The notes below the pieces were generated by a model. The model did not search any database. It saw nothing but the letters and a program-made list of their open reading frames with translations, and had not been told where the DNA came from. From Sycobia sp. Sy_11 (taxonomy: Eukaryota > Arthropoda > Insecta > Hymenoptera > Epichrysomallidae), in NCBI GenBank assembly GCA_018907035.1, contig JACCIC010000179.1, positions 668,501 through 732,500 on the forward strand: 64,000 nucleotides of DNA, read 5' to 3'. Positions 54,307-64,000 of this stretch are shown piece by piece; within the stretch, counting starts at the first letter, position 1, and each line of letters opens with the position of its first letter. The translations under genes were made by a program, and so were the position numbers.

Positions 54307-54344
<38 letters not shown>
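54307..54344. repeat. (CT)n, right arm of a facing pair
   Basis: 38-bp CT, inverted relative to the GA tract at 54209-54244. Confidence 0.96.
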
Positions 54345-54346
<2 letters not shown>

Positions 54347-54488
54347 CTTTTTCCTGTCAGCCAACACCCTCCTCCCCATCACGAGTGCGCCCTCGCGCCA
54401 TTATCGCGTATGTCGATCTTAATGAGGTAGCAATAAAGAACCTTTCCTTTTCTTTAAAGAGCCATTCACGGATTCGCCATCGCAATCA

Positions 54489-54495
<7 letters not shown>

Positions 54496-54542
<47 letters not shown>
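54496..54542. repeat. (CT)n microsatellite, 47 bp
   Basis: Second CT tract within 250 bp, followed by a degenerate GA-rich stretch at about 54588-54611. Confidence 0.96.
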
Positions 54543-54545
<3 letters not shown>

Positions 54546-54611
54546 CTGCAGCAGAACGGCTGATTTCACCCATTTATTTTCCTGTGAAGAAGAGAGAGAT
54601 AGAGAAAGAGA

Positions 54612-55927
54612 ACTAGGGTGAGGGTGGGAAGAGAGTACGAAGACGAGTGCGCGGCCCGTGAATAAGCCGTATTTTGATTGTTCTCTCGAGAATTCTATGG
54701 CCACGCTAAGTCTAGACTCCCTCCATCCCTCCCTCTTTCGCGCTCTTTCTCTTTCTATGTGGGTCTCCCTAGCCGTTCCTCGCCAAAATCGTTTAATGCC
54801 ACGGTTTAATCGGCGAGAGAGCAAGTCATAATGTAGGAACTTGCGCGGGAGTTCCCGATTATGACTCACGCACGTGTTGTGACCGCTTTAGAAGCGAAAC
54901 TCGTTATCACAATAGTTACTCTAGCGACAATTCTCAGACATTTAGATAATGGTCTTTTTTTACACGTCGCTTTCTGCCAACTTAGAGAAATGTTTGATAA
55001 CACGGGAGCATAAATCTAAAGCCAACTTTCGGAGAACAACCGTCGATCTCTGAAGTAGATGTTTCTTGGAATGTTGTATTCACATCAGGTCAGCATTTTC
55101 TGATAGCAGCATTAGGAATTTTCTTATAATTACAAGAAATTCAAAGTAATTATTTGGTATATCTTGTGAAGTAGGTATACTTGAGTTGGAAAAGTTGTTA
55201 TATTAGTAGGTTTTCGAGAAGTAGTGGCTTAAATACTATATTTCTGCAGTGATATGGGGGATCTTGTTAAATTTTAATACAGCATCCCAAATCGCACATG
55301 GAACAGATTTTAAGATACCTTCCCCAAAATCAGTTTATATTTGCCATTCTGTTTAATTTAATTAAATTATAAAAAAAGAAATAGACTTTTTCCCAAATTA
55401 TATCAGTCCAATGTTCAGTCAAATCGTAAACCATTGACTCGAACTTAATCCATTCCATGGCCAAATCGGTTAAGGCCAACTTCGAATTGATAAATCTGAA
55501 ACGGGATTTGACGTTATGTATACACTTTAAGAATCGAATTGTCTCGACGGACGGATGACGAAAGAAGGCGGAGAGTGAAGAAAGCGTGCGATTTCATCGA
55601 AATCGTTTTGAGATTTATACAAGCTCGAGCGCGCGCACACGGATATACCTATACTCAGATGTGGGCGGGAGAAAGAGACTGTACAAGCCGATCCTTGAAC
55701 TGAAGGAAGAATAAGAAGCGGGTGCACAGGGAGAGGGGAATTCACCAGCCCCGAGGCGACGGCAAAGACGCGGACGATGTATTATTTCGCGCGAGAGGCG
55801 CCGGCGAGAACGCGCCCCTGCAGTGCCAAGAAATCGCGAAGAAGAATGGGCAAACGATAAAGAAAAAGAGAGCGTTGGCGTGGGAGGGATGCGGAGACGT
55901 GCGTTACAAAAGGTCCGGGAGGATGGG

Positions 55928-55929
<2 letters not shown>
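54612..55929. other. Unique noncoding sequence, AT-rich centre
   Basis: 54870-55540 is AT-rich with stops in all frames. 55550-55920 is purine-rich on the + strand. No gene recognised. Confidence 0.5.

Positions 55930-55973
<44 letters not shown>
55930..55973. repeat. (GA)n microsatellite, 44 bp
   Basis: Pure GA after a G run of six. Confidence 0.96.
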
Positions 55974-55978
<5 letters not shown>

Positions 55979-56141
55979 AAGCCTCGTCGAGCGTAAAACT
56001 GATTTGGCACCGGTGCGCGCCGCGTGCCAGAATTTCCGGGACTCTACTCCTCCTCTTGTTCGTCCTCTTTCTCGACCGGTCCTATTATTACCGGCCGATG
56101 TGCCTGCAAACTGTTGCCAGTTGCATAATTTTCAGGGATGC

Positions 56142-56166
56142 GGGTAGGGTGGGTGGGTGGGGGGGG
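56142..56166 (+). other. G-quadruplex motif with 1-2 base loops
   Basis: GGGTAGGGTGGGTGGG followed by TGGGGGGGG. Four or more G3 runs with loops of one or two bases is the most stable class of quadruplex pattern. It stands in otherwise ordinary mixed sequence, not in a GC-rich island. Confidence 0.75.
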
Positions 56167-56670
56167 TGTTTTTAGTTCGCGTTTGCAAATCTATTGTTTT
56201 TCCAGAACGTTCGTTCCCTCGCTTCCCCCGAAACGTTCAAAACAGCGCTTTTAAGGTTCATGCGATTAAATGAACTTTACGAGGCTATATGTATATTACC
56301 TTCTTCGTGCTGAACTTGTGAAAAATACAATACTAATTTGGGATATTAAACGGTAGATTTAAAAGTATTGCGTTATATACATCATGCTATAATGGAATTT
56401 ATGCCAATCTGGTAATTGGACCAGAATTCACGTCCTGCTTTGGCCATGTTCAATCCTTGTTCAACCATACTGCATGCGTTGGCTTGACCGTGCCTCATCG
56501 TGCTTTCCATTTCATTTCGATTTATGTACGCAATTTAAAATCATTTGCTTCCTCTTCTTCTATCCGCGCACGTACGAAAGCAATTTTAGAAAATTCTGTG
56601 ACGCAGCGTCTTCGACAGCACTTCACGCATCCTCGCCAATTCTTATTCTGTTCTGATCGTCTAGGGATTG

Positions 56671-56671
<1 letters not shown>

Positions 56672-56715
<44 letters not shown>
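56672..56715. repeat. (CT)n microsatellite, 44 bp
   Basis: Pure CT. Confidence 0.97.
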
Positions 56716-56718
<3 letters not shown>

Positions 56719-58146
56719 CGCTCTTTCTCTCTTTCAATTCAGTGTGGTAAAAGAGCTCTTGAGAGTGCAGACGTACTTGTCCGCCGGTCAGCTGATAGCC
56801 CGTCTCGTCTCGAGTGTGCCTCGACCCCTACACTATCCGTGAATATGTGCTTATAGTCCGTAGTAGTGACGGAAGTATCTAGACCTGCACCAAGAGAGGA
56901 ATGCGTTGCTACGAGAATTGCAAACGAGCAATCAATGTTCACTTTTTTTTTCTCTCTGGAAGAGAAACTTTTTTCAAGGGAAGCTTGTATAAAAAATATT
57001 TCATACATTTTTTATGTACGAAATAGAAATAGGGAAAACATTAAAAGTAATCTTTGTATTTTGGGTACTTTCAGACGCTAAAATTTTCCTGTCACGAAAA
57101 TGACACTTTTATCCATTACATTATGTAGTTCGATGGTAAAGTATACGGATTTCGTTAATTCTTTTCAAACATTAAGAATAGGCGTTAATTCTGTTTTTTT
57201 GAAAATAGATATTTATTGAGATAAAATGGCCCAACTACCTCAATCCAAATTTCTTCTATCATTTTCCAAAATATTTTCCAATTTTTTGAGCACTCTAGCG
57301 ATCTGATACTAACAGTCGTCAGTTTTAGGGGATCCATTTCATTATTTCAATCTGTACTAGCCATGCTGACTTAGAATTTGAAAAAAGGTCAAAAGAACAT
57401 TTCTTTATGTATGTAGGCTGGTTATATGTCTATTAGTTTTTGCATTCTAGATAGTCTTCATAGATTATGATGCTGTGTTGATTTGAAATAACACTTTTCA
57501 TTCCTTACTAGACGTTTTTCATGCTTTTGAAATTTTTACATGGCATGGATCAAATTCGGATTTTTTCATCTTCTAATTCATCTTCAACTTCTTTATGCAT
57601 TTGAGTTAAACTTAAATGTAATAATGACTGTTGTCTTCGAACTGATCAACAAAGTTGACAGATGGGGTACAATAAAAACAGATTTATTAAATGATAATAA
57701 TGGGTAAAACGAAACTAAATATCATATCGAATTTAATAGTACAGAGTATCAGGTCGAATCCCATTATAAGAATTACAGTGGAATGTCACATTATTCGGAA
57801 TGTATCTTTCCTGCTATCTACACGATTTCTCTGTGCACGTATAAGATAACTCTTTATAACGCTAATGCAAACTCGCGCGATTTTCGCGAGAAATCAGTGC
57901 CGGTAGGTTAGAGTGAAATTTTCATTAAGTCACGGGCTCTCACGACGAAAGTTACCGTATATAACATATAAAAGCCAGACAGGTTACTTTTACTCACGCG
58001 CGCCACGCGCCGAATTCCTCGACCCTGTTTATCCTGCTCTTGCCCGCTCAGCCGGCGTCGGTCTCGTTACGTCGCCTTGATGCCGGCGCTGCCGTATTTG
58101 CATGTATGAGCATCAGAAGGACGATGAAAATTGGTCGCCTACGACT

Positions 58147-58147
<1 letters not shown>
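56716..58147. other. AT-rich, repeat-poor noncoding sequence
   Basis: Mostly AT-rich. On the minus strand between about 57210 and 57640 there are several short open stretches of protein-like composition (VLKKLENILENDRRNLD and SLLHLSLTQMHKEVEDELED) broken by stops and in different frames. They could be remnants of an old coding element. No family is recognisable. Confidence 0.35.

Positions 58148-58179
<32 letters not shown>
58148..58179. repeat. (GAC)n trinucleotide repeat, 32 bp
   Basis: About 10-11 units of GAC/ACG/CGA depending on frame (poly-Asp, poly-Thr or poly-Arg). It is CpG-containing, and no exon boundaries support coding. Confidence 0.93.
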
Positions 58180-58180
<1 letters not shown>

Positions 58181-58896
58181 TCCTTTCACGTGCGGCAAGG
58201 CTGCGCGGTACTGCGGCGTTATATACGACTGCCGAATTCCCTTTAGAATAAGGCGCGTGCTAGCACACTGTATTTCAAAGTGCCCCCACCCCCCTCCCAC
58301 GCCGTCCGTTTTCAACGTCGATCCTGATGCGTTATTTTATGCGCTCTCTCGTTCGCGCACACGAGAACAGGCTTGTCGTCTATCCTGCGACGCAACTCGA
58401 TCAGCACTGAAATTCTCTCGTCCGTTATTCTGCTGATTCGTGGAGTATAAGGCCAAATCCAGGCGTAGCGTTAGCTTAGATACCACCTGAAAATGCGTAG
58501 CTTAATCTTAATATGTGTTAGATGCGATGAGGGAGGGATTCGGATTTATAACCCTAAATTTAACCATTCGTCTTTTAACGATTTATTATTGTGCCCGTGA
58601 TCCACTGTTTAGTCTGGTATACAGTTGGAATACATATTTGTATTGTATTTTATCACTATTGTGTTCTTTCATCAATTGGTCAAGTTATGTATGTATAATA
58701 ACAAAGGCTCCTTGCTTTCTTTTGGCACTTATAGTATAATTCTAATTTACAGGAAAAGTGAACTAAGAGAAATTCGAACCTGGACAAACGAATGTCAATT
58801 TAAAGTAACAATACCTTACTGAATCGTACGAGACTTTGGGGATGTTGTCGGAGACGGAAAACTCAGCAGATGATATCTTCCTTAGCTCTCTTGCCC

Positions 58897-58899
<3 letters not shown>
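58180..58899. other. Unique noncoding sequence
   Basis: CpG-rich to about 58440, AT-rich after. No exon supported. Confidence 0.5.

Positions 58900-58942
<43 letters not shown>
58900..58942. repeat. (CT)n microsatellite, 43 bp
   Basis: Pure CT ending CTTAGCAGG. Confidence 0.97.
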
Positions 58943-58944
<2 letters not shown>

Positions 58945-60087
58945 GCAGGTGCCTTATGAAAAGCACAGCTATATAAGCCTTCAAGAGAGCGGTCATCGCA
59001 CGCTGAAATGCTAATTTAATGAAGACGTATACGTGTATATGTAGGCTCCGCTGGACGCTCACGCGCGCGCGCGCGCGCAAGGCGCTCTTTCAGGCCTTTT
59101 AACGCGTCGCTCCGGCGCTTTATGCTAATCTTCCGTCATCCCGACGCCGCTAACCCCCTTGCCACTTCTTCCCCCCCCCCCTTCCCAGACTTACATTCCG
59201 TTAATTGAGTAATTGAATGCGCGCGGCTTCACCCCGTCCTCACTCGCCGCTTATTATATATAAATATATATGTATATATAGTATACGCGCCACCACTTAA
59301 AGCGTGGTGCCGAGAAGCGCCGCGCCGACCGCTACGATCGCCGCGGGCTGTATAATATATATATATATAGGTAGGATATAGGCTCGGAATGCGCGAGCGC
59401 CTTTTATTTTTCAATCCGCGCTCGCGCGCTCGTCTTTGTTCCCCCGTGTACGGAGGGGCTTCCTATTTCCTCGCCGGCGCGCCGTTTTTCCCTGTTCGTG
59501 GCGGACTTCCTCTCTTACCACCACCCCCCCTACGTCCCTCACCGCTCTTCCTTCATTCGCGCTCTCTTTTTCCTCCCGTTCTTCGCCGTTTTTGCCCGTC
59601 TACTCGTCTAGGAGTCAGTCTCGCGTCCTTCCCCACCCCTCCCCCCCCTCGCACCTTCTGATTCCTGTCTGCCCGTCCCTCCCTCCAACCCCCACCATTC
59701 TTCGTCTACGTCTTCTTTATCCATATCGGCTTCTGTTGAGTCGCTTCCGCGGCTCCCTCCTCGCAGGAAACTGCGCGTGCTTTTGTTTTGCCCTCACGTT
59801 CGTGCGCCTACTGCGCTGCCGCTCTGGCCAGGCGAGGGTTTCATAAGAGGATTGCGCGTCGCGCACGCGAGCGATATCCAAATGGTCCCCCTACCCACGC
59901 TCACCCCCCCCCTCCCCTCCGCTGTCGGCAAAAGTGTATTACGATCGGACTCGTTTAAGCATACACGTGGAATCGTACGGTACATCGGGACTGAGGGCGC
60001 TTGCATTTTTACTATATTATACGCGTATTTTTTTCTCGTTTTAATTTTTTTTTTTGCTCTTGTTGCTGTTGTTTGGGCTTGGCTGGC

Positions 60088-60090
<3 letters not shown>
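58943..60090. other. CpG- and C-rich noncoding block
   Basis: Contains (CG)n at 59061-59078, an 11-base C run at 59171-59181, and minus-strand G-quadruplex-type motifs at 59631-59648 and 59887-59917. The long + frames here are Pro/Ser/Leu-rich translations of C-rich sequence. Confidence 0.45.
59887..59917 (-). other. G-quadruplex-type motif on the minus strand
   Basis: CCCCC-TA-CCC-ACGCTCA-CCCCCCCCC-T-CCCC on the + strand, so the minus strand has four G runs with loops of at most 7 bases. Confidence 0.6.

Positions 60091-60134
<44 letters not shown>
60091..60134. repeat. (AT)n microsatellite, 44 bp
   Basis: Pure AT. An 11-base G run occurs at 60433-60443. Confidence 0.97.
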
Positions 60135-60137
<3 letters not shown>

Positions 60138-60793
60138 ATTTTTCTTCATCTTTTTTTTCCCCCCTTCGAAGCGCGTATTTTGCAAAGCTCTCGCGCGAGG
60201 GTCGTGCGTACGTCGAGCGTGTATAATATATCCGCCGTGCTATATATAATGTATTTTTACGAGCGCGCCCGAAAAATCCGGGAGACACGCGCGTGCCGGC
60301 GAACCTCTCGGGGGGTCGGGGGAATCCTTGTTTTTTTCTCTCTCCTTTTTTCCATTTTTTCCCCCTTAGTACGGCACAGGGCGTAAATTCCGCTTAAAAC
60401 TGAGCTATATTGGAGATTTTTTTGGAAGGGGCGGGGGGGGGGGAGTCGGAGCGATTGCTGCGCGTACAGCTGTGCGCAGCCTAATTGTGACTTAAAATAT
60501 ATTATACGTATATACGAAGCACCGGTATGTTGATGCGCAATTATACTGATTTTCAACTGCACAACTGCTAACAAATACAATAGGGGGTTTTGCATAATAT
60601 GCTACGGATAAATATACCAATCATTGACATTAAATGATAACCAGTTTGTACTCGACGCTTGGTGATAATTCACAAATCATTCTGATGAAAAATATAAGGA
60701 GATAATAGAATAGTGTGTGTAAGTATTTTTGTGTGTCATCCTCCATCGCGTGGATCATATCCTTCATCGTCCTTGCGCTGACTCTCCCTGTAG
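60135..60793. other. Noncoding sequence before the candidate exon
   Basis: Mixed sequence with the G run at 60433-60443, becoming AT-rich at 60480-60710. It ends in CTGACTCTCCCTGTAG, a good 3' splice site for the exon at 60794. Confidence 0.45.
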
Positions 60794-60946
60794 ACGACAG
60801 CGTTCGGGGTCGACCCGAGATCCACTTTAGGCGTGCCGATGGCGCGAGGCTGCTTGCGCCCCTTCTCGCCTTCGAGGTTAGCGCTCGGCCGCTCCTCGTC
60901 GTTCTCCCATGTCGAACGACGGATCGCGATATATTGACGATCGAAG
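60794..60946 (+). CDS. Candidate exon of a PDGF/VEGF-receptor-like tyrosine kinase (Pvr), start of Ig domain 2
   Basis: Seen: a pyrimidine-rich 3' splice site (CTCTCCCTGTAG) ends at 60793 and a donor GTATCG begins at 60947. Between them is 153 bp of open frame in phase 1-1, the usual phase for exons that split immunoglobulin domains. The 51 codons read roughly as DDSVRGRPEIHFRRADGARL, then LAPLLAFEVSARPL, then LVVLPCRTTDRDILTIEG. Known: in PDGF and VEGF receptors the second Ig domain starts with a short strand (x-P-x-V-x-F), then a leucine-rich stretch, then an (I/V)-(I/L)-P-C-(R/K)-x-T motif carrying the first domain cysteine. The order and spacing here match, with the cysteine in VLPCRTTD. 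Inferred: the exon belongs to the extracellular part of insect Pvr, a membrane receptor for PVF ligands. The rest of the domain, the transmembrane segment and the kinase would lie to the right. The donor is only moderate, no neighbouring exon was found, and another Ig protein is possible. Confidence 0.42.
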
Positions 60947-62836
60947 GTATCGACGCGCGCGTGCCCCGAAGATGTTTTATAAATATAATATGTATTGTGT
61001 GTGCCGTTCGGAATACTAAGCTATTTAATAAATGAAAAACAGATTGCTCTTCTTCGGTCGCGAATATTTATGGCGCTCATAGACGTAATTTTTGTTGTTC
61101 TCATTACGGGGCTGTCGTGGGCGAATTTTTATCAATCGAGTCAAAATGTCATTTTTCGTTTGTGCTATAATATACGAATGATAATGTAAAAGCACGTCGT
61201 AATTAAGCAGTTCCCAAAAATTGAACATTATTTTGTGTACAGCTTAAATAACGATCTATTGACTCCAATAAAGTTTACATGAAAAAAGTAACAAAGATAT
61301 AAGGGCAAAATTATTCTTCCATTCTATTTTACATATTTATATAAATATGCCGAAAAAAATCGAAGTTTATTCCATTATATACGTCTTATTACCGTGATTC
61401 TCTTTAAAAACTGTATCGCCCACATTGCTATTTTTACCCTTACATAATTATATGTCTCGCGCGCGGCACGTGGCGCGAAGAACATTATTTTTATTCTTTC
61501 ACCGATCGATAATAATAATGCACCATTCTCGGCGCGCTCGCCGATCGGCAACAATAAACGACGACAATATTCCATTGTAATCGGGCTGGTCGCGTTACCC
61601 TGTGTATACTTTTAGCCTACCTGGCATTAGACCGATGCTGCCTGGGCATAGCGCGGAAATTCCCCCCACGCCTCCTCCCCCGCGTGCGCGATCGTCGAAT
61701 TAAAAAAGTTCAGAGAACTTGATACTTCTTCTTTGTCTCTCTCTTTCTCTCTCCCTCTCTCGCTCCCCGACTCCTTTTGAGCTTCCGCGCGAACGTGAGA
61801 AAACGGCAGTTATTTAATACTCTGTTCAATCTGTAATAATGGAAGAAAATCCGTACGCGATGCAAAAAAAAAAAATCCCATCCACGCTGTCTTTTTTTTT
61901 CCTATATTGTTCTCGTCGTCCAAATTCCCTATATAATCGTTACTTTATAAAAAAATTACACCATGATACAGCGAAAGCCATCTCTTTTTTCGCCTCGCCT
62001 AATATTACTCGTAGCTTCCCGTGTCCTCGCATTTTTGCCGCGCATCGAAAATACTTGGAATTTTTTGAGGATAGAAATTTATCGGCATAACACGGCCACT
62101 GCTTTCATCGTGTGTGCGAGATCCAAGATCCACCTCCCCCCCTCTCCTCCGTCCCGATTACAAGACAACTGAAAAGCGTGACGAACACGCAGCAATGCCC
62201 CCGCCGCCATCACCAAGTCACCGACGCATGAAAATTGTTAATAACCGCTGCATATAATTGAGCGCCGACCAATCGGACGGGTATTCCAGCGGTTAATCGA
62301 GCGCCCGCGGAAAATTTCAATCAGATGCTCTACACATACATACACACGCGCGCAAACAATTATTATTACTATTATTAAGCGCAATTTGATAAATCGAGGG
62401 ATACTCTCTCTCTCTCTCTCTCTTTCTCTCGCGCTCTGTCGACCAACCTGCCACCCGCCACCTGCTCCCCGACTTCGCCCGCAATTTGCACGGGTAAACG
62501 AAAATAAACATTCAATTATTATTCGTGATTTGAGCTCTCTCGCCGTTTCCTCGATGCCCTGGCCCGGCTACGTTATAACCCCCCGACCGCCAAGCCCACC
62601 CAACCCTTCCCCCCCTCGCAGTAATTAACGTTCTGCAAAAGGAAGGAAAACGTATATATGAGGTGTATGGGTTCGTGGAGGGATGGGGGGGAAACGTAAA
62701 GGGAAAAAGTATGCACAAAAACGCGGAACAGAGGTAGAAACTCGAGGGGCGAGCGAATATTAACGAAAGGGGAGCGACCGGCGACGGAGCGCGCGTTTTT
62801 CTCCTATATTTACCAATAAGAATCGTGTTTTGTTTC

Positions 62837-62839
<3 letters not shown>
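60947..62839. other. Noncoding sequence right of the candidate exon
   Basis: If the exon call is right, this is intron. It is AT-rich at 61000-61420, with a C-rich patch at 61662-61682. An acceptor-like TATACTTTTAG near 61615 opens about 30 codons, but they do not continue an Ig domain. A short CT tract lies at 62403-62426. Confidence 0.45.
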
Positions 62840-62885
<46 letters not shown>

Positions 62886-62886
62886 A
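62840..62886. repeat. Interrupted (CT)n ending in CTCTAG
   Basis: CT repeat with one CCT break. It ends in an acceptor-like CTCTCTCTAG. The open frame that follows (about 44 codons) shows no Ig or other domain. Confidence 0.94.
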
Positions 62887-63401
62887 GGACGTAGCAGTGT
62901 TATCGAGAATTGCATTCATCAATTATTTTCCAAGAATAACAAGAACGGGCCGTTACCGAAGACAGTCGGTGTATTTGCCATCGCCCCCCTTCCCCCCAGC
63001 TTCGGAAACCTTTTATAAAGTCTTTCTCTTACCTTCTACATATAATATTTAGGATATATATGACACGTATAAGGGAAATTAATTACATAAAATATTCATG
63101 TAATACGATTTGCGAAAACGGATAACGAACGCCGTTTTCCGCACTAGATGTTCGCTCGGCTTTTGCCACGTAAATGCGCAAGGGGACTGCTCAATGATTT
63201 TATGTACGTGGGTTGCGAATTTAACACTTAATAAATAATAAAAAGAAAAACCATGCCCAACGTATAATTTCCACGACAAATCGACCAACGAGCTATATAT
63301 AGAAATTGAACAGTTCGAGTTTCGCTATAATGAGGAAAGAGCTATGCGGAGTGGAACATGGATCGCGCGGCGCCAATGCAAGTGAATATATATGTATATA
63401 A

Positions 63402-63403
<2 letters not shown>
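62887..63403. other. Unique noncoding sequence
   Basis: Mixed to AT-rich. No exon supported. Confidence 0.5.

Positions 63404-63452
<49 letters not shown>
63404..63452. repeat. (TA)n microsatellite, 49 bp
   Basis: Pure TA with a degenerate TATG/GTGTA leader from about 63386. A short CA/CG alternating run follows at about 63510-63531. Confidence 0.97.
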
Positions 63453-63454
<2 letters not shown>

Positions 63455-64000
63455 AATTAGCAGAAACTGTAATGCGCTCCATAATCAAGGGGTAGGGGGG
63501 CGTACACAAAACACACACACACGCGCGCGCGCCTTAATTAGCTCAAGTTGCTTGCTAAGCGTTTTTTGCAATCCCTCCACTACGGCTGATGCTCGCAATT
63601 ATGAACAGGCTTATGACTAGGGTGCGCTTTGATTCTCCCCGCGGGAAGAATGGGACTCCGGCGTGACGCGGGTCAAATTTAATGCATTAAAAATTGAGAC
63701 TTCCAGGTAGTCGACAATAATGAGAATTTATTTATAATCCAGCTAAAGGGGCTCGGGATGAGTGGTAGACAGTTGTGCAGCTTCAGCAACAAGAATAAGA
63801 GAATTTTTCGGACGTTAAATCGTCTTCTAATGTTGTATTTCTCGTATTAGAAGGTTAATAACAAAATTACAGGTACGAGACGAAAAAGCTGCATAAGATT
63901 TATAATTCAGATTATTGTTTATGTTCGAATGTTTATGTTCGTTCCATGTAGACTCTATCCATTAGAATCCAAGTGCATTGCATACTCAAATTGAGTAATT
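63453..64000. other. Unique noncoding sequence with a 14-bp period duplication
   Basis: TGTTTATGTTCG starts at 63916 and again at 63930, a two-copy tandem with period 14. The stretch has no recognised exon. The window ends inside it. Confidence 0.5.

Noticed and set aside
36102..57672. Shared 16-base string GACAGATGGGGTACAA at 36102 and 57657
   Set aside because: Similarity does not extend into the flanks. A single 16-mer match is close to chance for 64 kb.
58581..58601. IYYCARD-like peptide resembling the end of an immunoglobulin domain
   Set aside because: There is no preceding Asp-x-Gly, no upstream cysteine or tryptophan at the right spacing, and no splice support. Coincidental.
58765..58785. 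AGGTTCGAATTTC on the minus strand, similar to a tRNA B box
   Set aside because: The T-stem does not pair and no A box or cloverleaf can be drawn.
63733..63756. YNPAKG-like peptide, considered as the continuation of the receptor Ig2 domain
   Set aside because: A stop lies four codons upstream in that frame and no acceptor fits a phase 1 exon.

Overview
The window looks like nuclear DNA from an insect, most likely a hymenopteran (ant, bee or wasp). It is a mosaic of AT-rich and CpG-rich blocks, CpG and alternating CG runs are plentiful rather than depleted, and it is full of simple repeats: about 26 long (TA)n tracts, about 34 (GA)n/(CT)n tracts, several (CA)n/(GT)n tracts, one long (ATT)n, (CTCA)n blocks and an unusual number of pure G or C runs. 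Long open frames here are almost all translated microsatellite (Ile-Tyr, Ser-Leu, Arg-Glu or Thr-His dipeptides) and are not genes. The taxonomic call is an inference from composition only.

I see no complete gene, no rRNA or tRNA, no CRISPR array, no operon and no transposon with recognisable ends or transposase. The best coding evidence is one short + strand exon at 60794-60946. It has a good acceptor, a usable donor and symmetric phase 1-1. Its 51 codons resemble the start of the second immunoglobulin domain of the PDGF/VEGF-receptor family (insect Pvr), including a VVLPCRTTDRDI motif. If right, much of the window is intron or 5' flank of a large Pvr-like gene running left to right, with the kinase exons beyond position 64000. 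Three weaker + strand candidates are listed with low confidence: 1513-1905, 22208-22444 and 52091-52260.

Layout: 1-7965 is microsatellite-dense. 7966-11465 is a 3.5 kb repeat-poor block. 11466-21280 is very dense, with CpG-rich, G-quadruplex-prone islands around 17.1-18.8 kb. 21281-26800 is mostly unique, including a homeodomain-palindrome element near 24.0 kb. 26801-32077 is dense again, with a facing CT/GA pair at 29.8-30.0 kb and (ATT)n at 32 kb. 32078-34840 is AT-rich and unique. 34841-38103 is dense. 38104-42480 is repeat-poor with two enhancer-like patches. 42481-51100 alternates TA tracts with GC-rich patches. 51100-56720 carries many CT/GA tracts. 56720-64000 is mostly unique, with the Pvr-like exon and a few terminal repeats. 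The pattern fits a long intron or an intergenic regulatory region better than a gene-dense locus.
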